Below are positions 61,152 through 64,000 of a stretch of DNA of 64,000 bases, piece after piece (the stretch's first letter is position 1; each line of letters opens with the position of its first letter). Under the pieces are notes generated by a model. That model searched no databases and was not told where the DNA came from. It saw nothing but the letters and a program-made list of their open reading frames with translations. The stretch is from NCBI RefSeq assembly GCF_025362475.1, contig NZ_JANYGH010000067.1, forward strand, positions 62,001 through 126,000, in the 5' to 3' direction. The stretch comes from Mucilaginibacter sp. Its GTDB lineage: Bacteria > Bacteroidota > Bacteroidia > Sphingobacteriales > Sphingobacteriaceae. The position numbers were made by a program, and so were the translations under genes.

Positions 61152-62090
61152 TTAATTAGTATCTATATAATCTGACAAATCCTCATCCAAATTCTGGCTG
61201 TTAATTTTTTGTGAGCCATCCATCAGTGTACGGGTATCGCTCGCATCCATGTGCAGCTGCAGGTAACTTTTTATTTCGGCCACAGGCACTGTAGATAACT
61301 CCTCATGTAAAAAAGAGTGATTATGATCTGTAGGCGTCGGGCTTTTCAAAACCACACCAATTCCAAGGATCAAAGCAAAACATGCCGCGGTAGCATACCT
61401 AAAGGTAGCCGAAGCAAACATTTTACGAACAATGCCCCTCTTTTGAACCGCAACCTGCAGGTTAATCACCTGGGCAACTTCCTCTGCCTGGTTAACAGTT
61501 TTGTTTAAAATATTCTGGTTAAGCTGCTCAAAATAATTTGCTGGCACGGTAAAGCTTTCTGCCTCATGTTCCAAAAGCTCCCCCACAGCAATCCTGCTTT
61601 GGATGTTGTTACTCAACTCTTCAAAGTAATTTTCAGGAACCGCAAAACCCTCATCCCGATTATTCAAATGCTCATCAATAGCAATCCTGCTTTGGATGTT
61701 ATTGTCCAGTTCCTCAAAATAATTTTCAGGAACATCAAAGCCTTCAGCTTCATTATTCACGTATTGCTCAATGGCAATTCTGCTTTGGATATTGCTTGCC
61801 TGCTCCTCAAAAAAATTGGGAGGAGTAGTAAAACCGGAGTTCCCGGTACCCAAATCCGATTCAACATTTATACGGCTTTGTATATTGCTGCTTAATTGTT
61901 CAAAGTAATTTTCAGGCACGGTAAACCCTGCAGATGAGCTTTTTAACTCTTCTAACCTGATGCGTGATGTTATGTGCTGCGCTAATTCATCAAAATAGCC
62001 AGCCGGCACAGTAAACGGATCATTTGCGTTGATCTGTTTAAGTGACGTATAATCATCCAGCCATTCCCTATTGTCCATATCGCTTTTCAT
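61152..62090 (-). CDS. Putative anti-sigma partner with six 31-residue cytoplasmic repeats
   Basis: 312 residues, no signal peptide. Six copies of a motif of the form F-x-VP-x-x-YFE-x-L-x-x-NIQSRI begin at residues 26, 56, 87, 118, 149 and 180 (spacing 30-31). A single TM helix is at about 229-248 (RYATAACFALILGIGVVL), leaving about 60 residues in the periplasm. Directly between an ECF sigma gene and a periplasmic sensor-like gene, which is the usual place of an anti-sigma. Single copies of F-VPE-YF are what I remember from such partners; six tandem copies are unusual. Confidence 0.75.
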   Translation of the reverse strand: MKSDMDNREWLDDYTSLKQINANDPFTVPAGYFDELAQHITSRIRLEELKSSSAGFTVPENYFEQLSSNIQSRINVESDLGTGNSGFTTPPNFFEEQASNIQSRIAIEQYVNNEAEGFDVPENYFEELDNNIQSRIAIDEHLNNRDEGFAVPENYFEELSNNIQSRIAVGELLEHEAESFTVPANYFEQLNQNILNKTVNQAEEVAQVINLQVAVQKRGIVRKMFASATFRYATAACFALILGIGVVLKSPTPTDHNHSFLHEELSTVPVAEIKSYLQLHMDASDTRTLMDGSQKINSQNLDEDLSDYIDTN

Positions 62091-62150
62091 ACATAACTAT
62101 AGATGAACAAAGTGCTAAAAGGTTTAACGTAAATCTGAATTAATTCTGAA

Positions 62151-62705
62151 TTAATCTTTAGAGATTAAATATGCCTCTATTTTTTTAACAGCCAGGTGAA
62201 AAGATGCCTTTAAAGCACCTACACTTGTACCCAACACTGCCGAAATCTCTTCATACTTCATATCCTCATAATATTTCATATTGAACACGAGTTTCTGTTT
62301 TTCGGGCAGCGTTAACAGTGCTTCCTGCAATTTGCGCTGTGCCGCGTCGCCGTTAAAATAGCTCGAATCGGCCAGTGTATCAGCCAGTTCATAGGCAACA
62401 TCATCCAACGAAACATTATTTTTTTGCTTTTTCTTATTCAAAAAAGTAATGCATTCGTTGGATGCTATGCGGTACATCCAGGTATAAAGTTGCGCATCGT
62501 TTCTAAAACCCAACAGATTTTTCCAAACTTTAATAAAAACATCCTGTACAAGATCATCCGCATCATCATGGTCAATAACCATACGGCGAACGTGCCAGTA
62601 AATTTTTTGCTGGTATTTTTTAAGCAACAGGTTAAATGCTTCGTTACGCGTTTTTTCGTCCTGGAACTTGCTTAAAATCTCTATATCTTCAACCTGCACC
62701 GACAT
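62151..62705 (-). CDS. ECF-type RNA polymerase sigma factor
   Basis: 184 residues. Region 2: RNEAFNLLLKKYQQKIYWHVRRMVIDHDDADDLVQDVFIKVWKNL, with AQLYTWMYRIASNECITFLNKKKQ (2.4). Region 4: LTLPEKQKLVFNMKYYEDMKYEEISAVLGTSVGALKASFHLAVKKI. Resembles the SigW/RpoE type. Starts a three-gene unit with the repeat protein and the periplasmic sensor-like protein, all on the minus strand. Targets unknown. Confidence 0.93.
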   Translation of the reverse strand: MSVQVEDIEILSKFQDEKTRNEAFNLLLKKYQQKIYWHVRRMVIDHDDADDLVQDVFIKVWKNLLGFRNDAQLYTWMYRIASNECITFLNKKKQKNNVSLDDVAYELADTLADSSYFNGDAAQRKLQEALLTLPEKQKLVFNMKYYEDMKYEEISAVLGTSVGALKASFHLAVKKIEAYLISKD

Positions 62706-62732
62706 TTTATAATTTTTATAGTTAAATGCTAA

Positions 62733-63710
62733 TTAAGCATTTTTGTTTTTTCTTTCGATAACCTTTTTCACGGCAAGCACAATATGCTCTGCATCAAGGC
62801 CGTATTTGGTCATCAGCTGCTCGGGCGTTCCGCTTTCACCAAAGCTGTCATTTACAGCAATGTATTCCTGCGGGGCCGGGGTATGTGTAGCTAAAACCTG
62901 TGCTATACTATCGCCCAATCCACCTAAACGGTTATGCTCTTCGGCAGTAACCACACAACCTGTTTTTGCTACTGATTTTAATACAGCTTCTGCATCCAAA
63001 GGCTTAATGGTATGAATATTAATAATCTCGGCATCAATACCTTGCTCTGCAAGTATTTCACCTGCTAAAATAGCCTGCCATACCAGGTGACCGGTTGCAA
63101 ATATACTAACATCGGCACCTTCGTTTACCATCCATGCTTTTCCAATCTCAAACTTTTGATCAGGATCTGTAAAAATAGGTACCACCGGGCGACCAAAACG
63201 AAGGTAAACCGGACCTTCATATTCGGCAATAGCCATAGTAGCAGCCTTGGTTTGATTGTAATCACAAGTGTTGATAACAGTCATCCCAGGCAACATTTTC
63301 ATCAGGCCGATATCTTCTAATATCTGGTGTGTTGCACCATCCTCGCCTAAAGTTAAGCCAGCGTGTGATGCGCAAACTTTAACATTTTTGTTAGAGTAAG
63401 CTATCGACTGGCGGATCTGATCGTAAACCCTGCCGGTTGAAAAGTTAGCAAAGGTACCTGTAAAAGGTATTTTACCACCAATGGTCATACCTGCAGCAAT
63501 ACACATCATGTTTGCTTCGGCAATACCTACCTGTACAAAACGGTCAGGAAATTCCTTAATAAAATCATTCATTTTTAACGAGCCAATAAGGTCGGCGCAA
63601 AGAGCCACAACCTGGTCGTTTTTTCTGCCGGCTTCCAGCAACCCGGCGCCAAAGCCCGAGCGGGTATCTTTTTTATCTGTGTAAGTATATTTTTTCATGA
63701 GAGGCCTCAC
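62733..63710 (-). CDS. Transketolase, C-terminal (pyrimidine-binding) subunit
   Basis: 325 residues. DLIGSLKMNDFIKEFPDRFVQVGIAEANMMCIAAGMTIGGK contains the conserved Glu that activates thiamine diphosphate; VCASHAGLTLGEDGATHQILEDIGLM follows and LRFGRPVVPIF precedes the C-terminal domain. The N-terminal half is a separate gene just upstream, so the enzyme is split, as in many Bacteroidota and Archaea. It acts in the non-oxidative pentose phosphate pathway. Confidence 0.94.
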   Translation of the reverse strand: MRPLMKKYTYTDKKDTRSGFGAGLLEAGRKNDQVVALCADLIGSLKMNDFIKEFPDRFVQVGIAEANMMCIAAGMTIGGKIPFTGTFANFSTGRVYDQIRQSIAYSNKNVKVCASHAGLTLGEDGATHQILEDIGLMKMLPGMTVINTCDYNQTKAATMAIAEYEGPVYLRFGRPVVPIFTDPDQKFEIGKAWMVNEGADVSIFATGHLVWQAILAGEILAEQGIDAEIINIHTIKPLDAEAVLKSVAKTGCVVTAEEHNRLGGLGDSIAQVLATHTPAPQEYIAVNDSFGESGTPEQLMTKYGLDAEHIVLAVKKVIERKNKNA

Positions 63711-63804
63711 TCAACCCTCTCCAAAAGAGAGGGCTACTTTGATTAATTGTAGTTAATGATAGTTATTTATTTTCGCTCCCCCTTTAGGGGGGGGCCCGGG
63801 GGGC
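63711..63804. repeat. Two hairpin words between the transketolase halves
   Basis: CCCTCTC/GAGAGGG (63715-63721, 63727-63733, loop 5) and CCCCC/GGGGG (63778-63782, 63787-63791, loop TTTA), plus G-rich tract to 63803 (GGGGCCCGGGGGG). Both lie in the 94-base gap of an otherwise coupled gene pair. Confidence 0.7.
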
Positions 63805-64000
63805 TTAATAGTCGCCCAAGGTTTCTTCCAGTTGAGCCAAGGCCAATTTCAATTGCTCATCATTTGGAGCAACGCCATGCCATTTGTGACTGCCAACCAT
63901 AAAGTCAACTCCATAACCCATTTCGGTATGCATTAATATCATGATAGGTTTACCCTGCCCGCTGCGGCTTTTAGCCAGTTTTAGCGTTTTAACTACATCG
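63805..64000 (-). CDS. Transketolase, N-terminal (thiamine-binding) subunit (partial)
   Basis: The last 64 codons plus stop are present; the rest lies beyond the window. Residues include KPIMILMHTEMGYGVDFMVGSHKWHGVAPNDEQLKLALAQLEETLGDY, where the GVDFM...KWHGVAPN segment is the end of the transketolase ThDP-binding domain (usually GKG-F-----WHG-AP). Its partner half lies downstream. Confidence 0.9.
   Translation of the reverse strand, partial: DVVKTLKLAKSRSGQGKPIMILMHTEMGYGVDFMVGSHKWHGVAPNDEQLKLALAQLEETLGDY

Noticed and set aside
1..64000. tRNA, rRNA or tmRNA genes
   Set aside because: I looked for TTCGAAT-like loops and cloverleaf stems by eye in the gaps and saw none convincing; a tRNA search program would settle this.

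Overview
The window looks like chromosome from a Bacteroidota bacterium of the Sphingobacteriaceae type, with Mucilaginibacter or Pedobacter as the best guess at genus. The grounds are AT-rich intergenic DNA, promoter boxes of the TAnnTTTG kind, two type IX secretion genes (porG-like and porT-like), ECF sigma factors paired with membrane partners, Skp/BamA/UppS and NADH dehydrogenase clusters, and many beta-barrel and TPR proteins. I see no rRNA, tRNA, prophage, insertion sequence or CRISPR array. Most genes are housekeeping.

Layout. 1-2656: tail of an unknown gene, then an ECF sigma factor overlapping a partner with a cytoplasmic head, one membrane helix and a C-terminal barrel-like domain, then a short secreted ORF that has lost its start codon. 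2649-12469: LolE/FtsX-type permease, DUF1343/NamZ-type muramidase, fmt, DUF2071 protein, M48 protease, plsY, nadC, DUF4783 protein, gpmI, lipoprotein. 12503-26289: TPR protein, lon, two outer-membrane genes (one LpxR-like), arfB, cmk, dCMP deaminase, FucP-type transporter, LysE-type exporter, PurF-type enzyme, AlkB-type dioxygenase. 26552-38193: amt, the membrane part of complex I (nuoH-I-J-K-L-M-N, interrupted between nuoK and nuoL by an unrelated secreted repeat protein), and murI. 38260-47461: skp-skp-bamA-uppS, a lone exbD-type gene, porG-like, nadK, a four-helix bundle gene, a CBS-domain protein and an alpha/beta hydrolase. 47622-60547: YqeY-type protein, an SDR, porT-ubiE, a Tat-exported oxidoreductase with a DUF1080 protein, VOC protein, engB, a UbiA-type prenyltransferase, a Crp-type regulator, an NAD(P)-binding epimerase-like protein, an M3 peptidase and a class III aminotransferase. 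60659-64000: a second ECF sigma system whose membrane partner carries six copies of a 31-residue motif, then split transketolase genes.

Three things stand out. First, many intergenic gaps hold short low-complexity 'words' that reappear inverted nearby; each gap tends to use its own words, and arms often touch stop or start codons. One 35-base stretch occurs identically at two places. Second, a chimeric signal-peptide/MORN/TPR/TonB-plug-motif protein is translationally embedded in the complex I operon. Third, the sigma/partner unit near 62 kb has an amplified cytoplasmic motif, and the one near 1-2.6 kb has an ATGA-to-ATAA junction that appears to have silenced its third gene. All functional statements rest on reading the sequence and on memory of protein families; no database search was possible.
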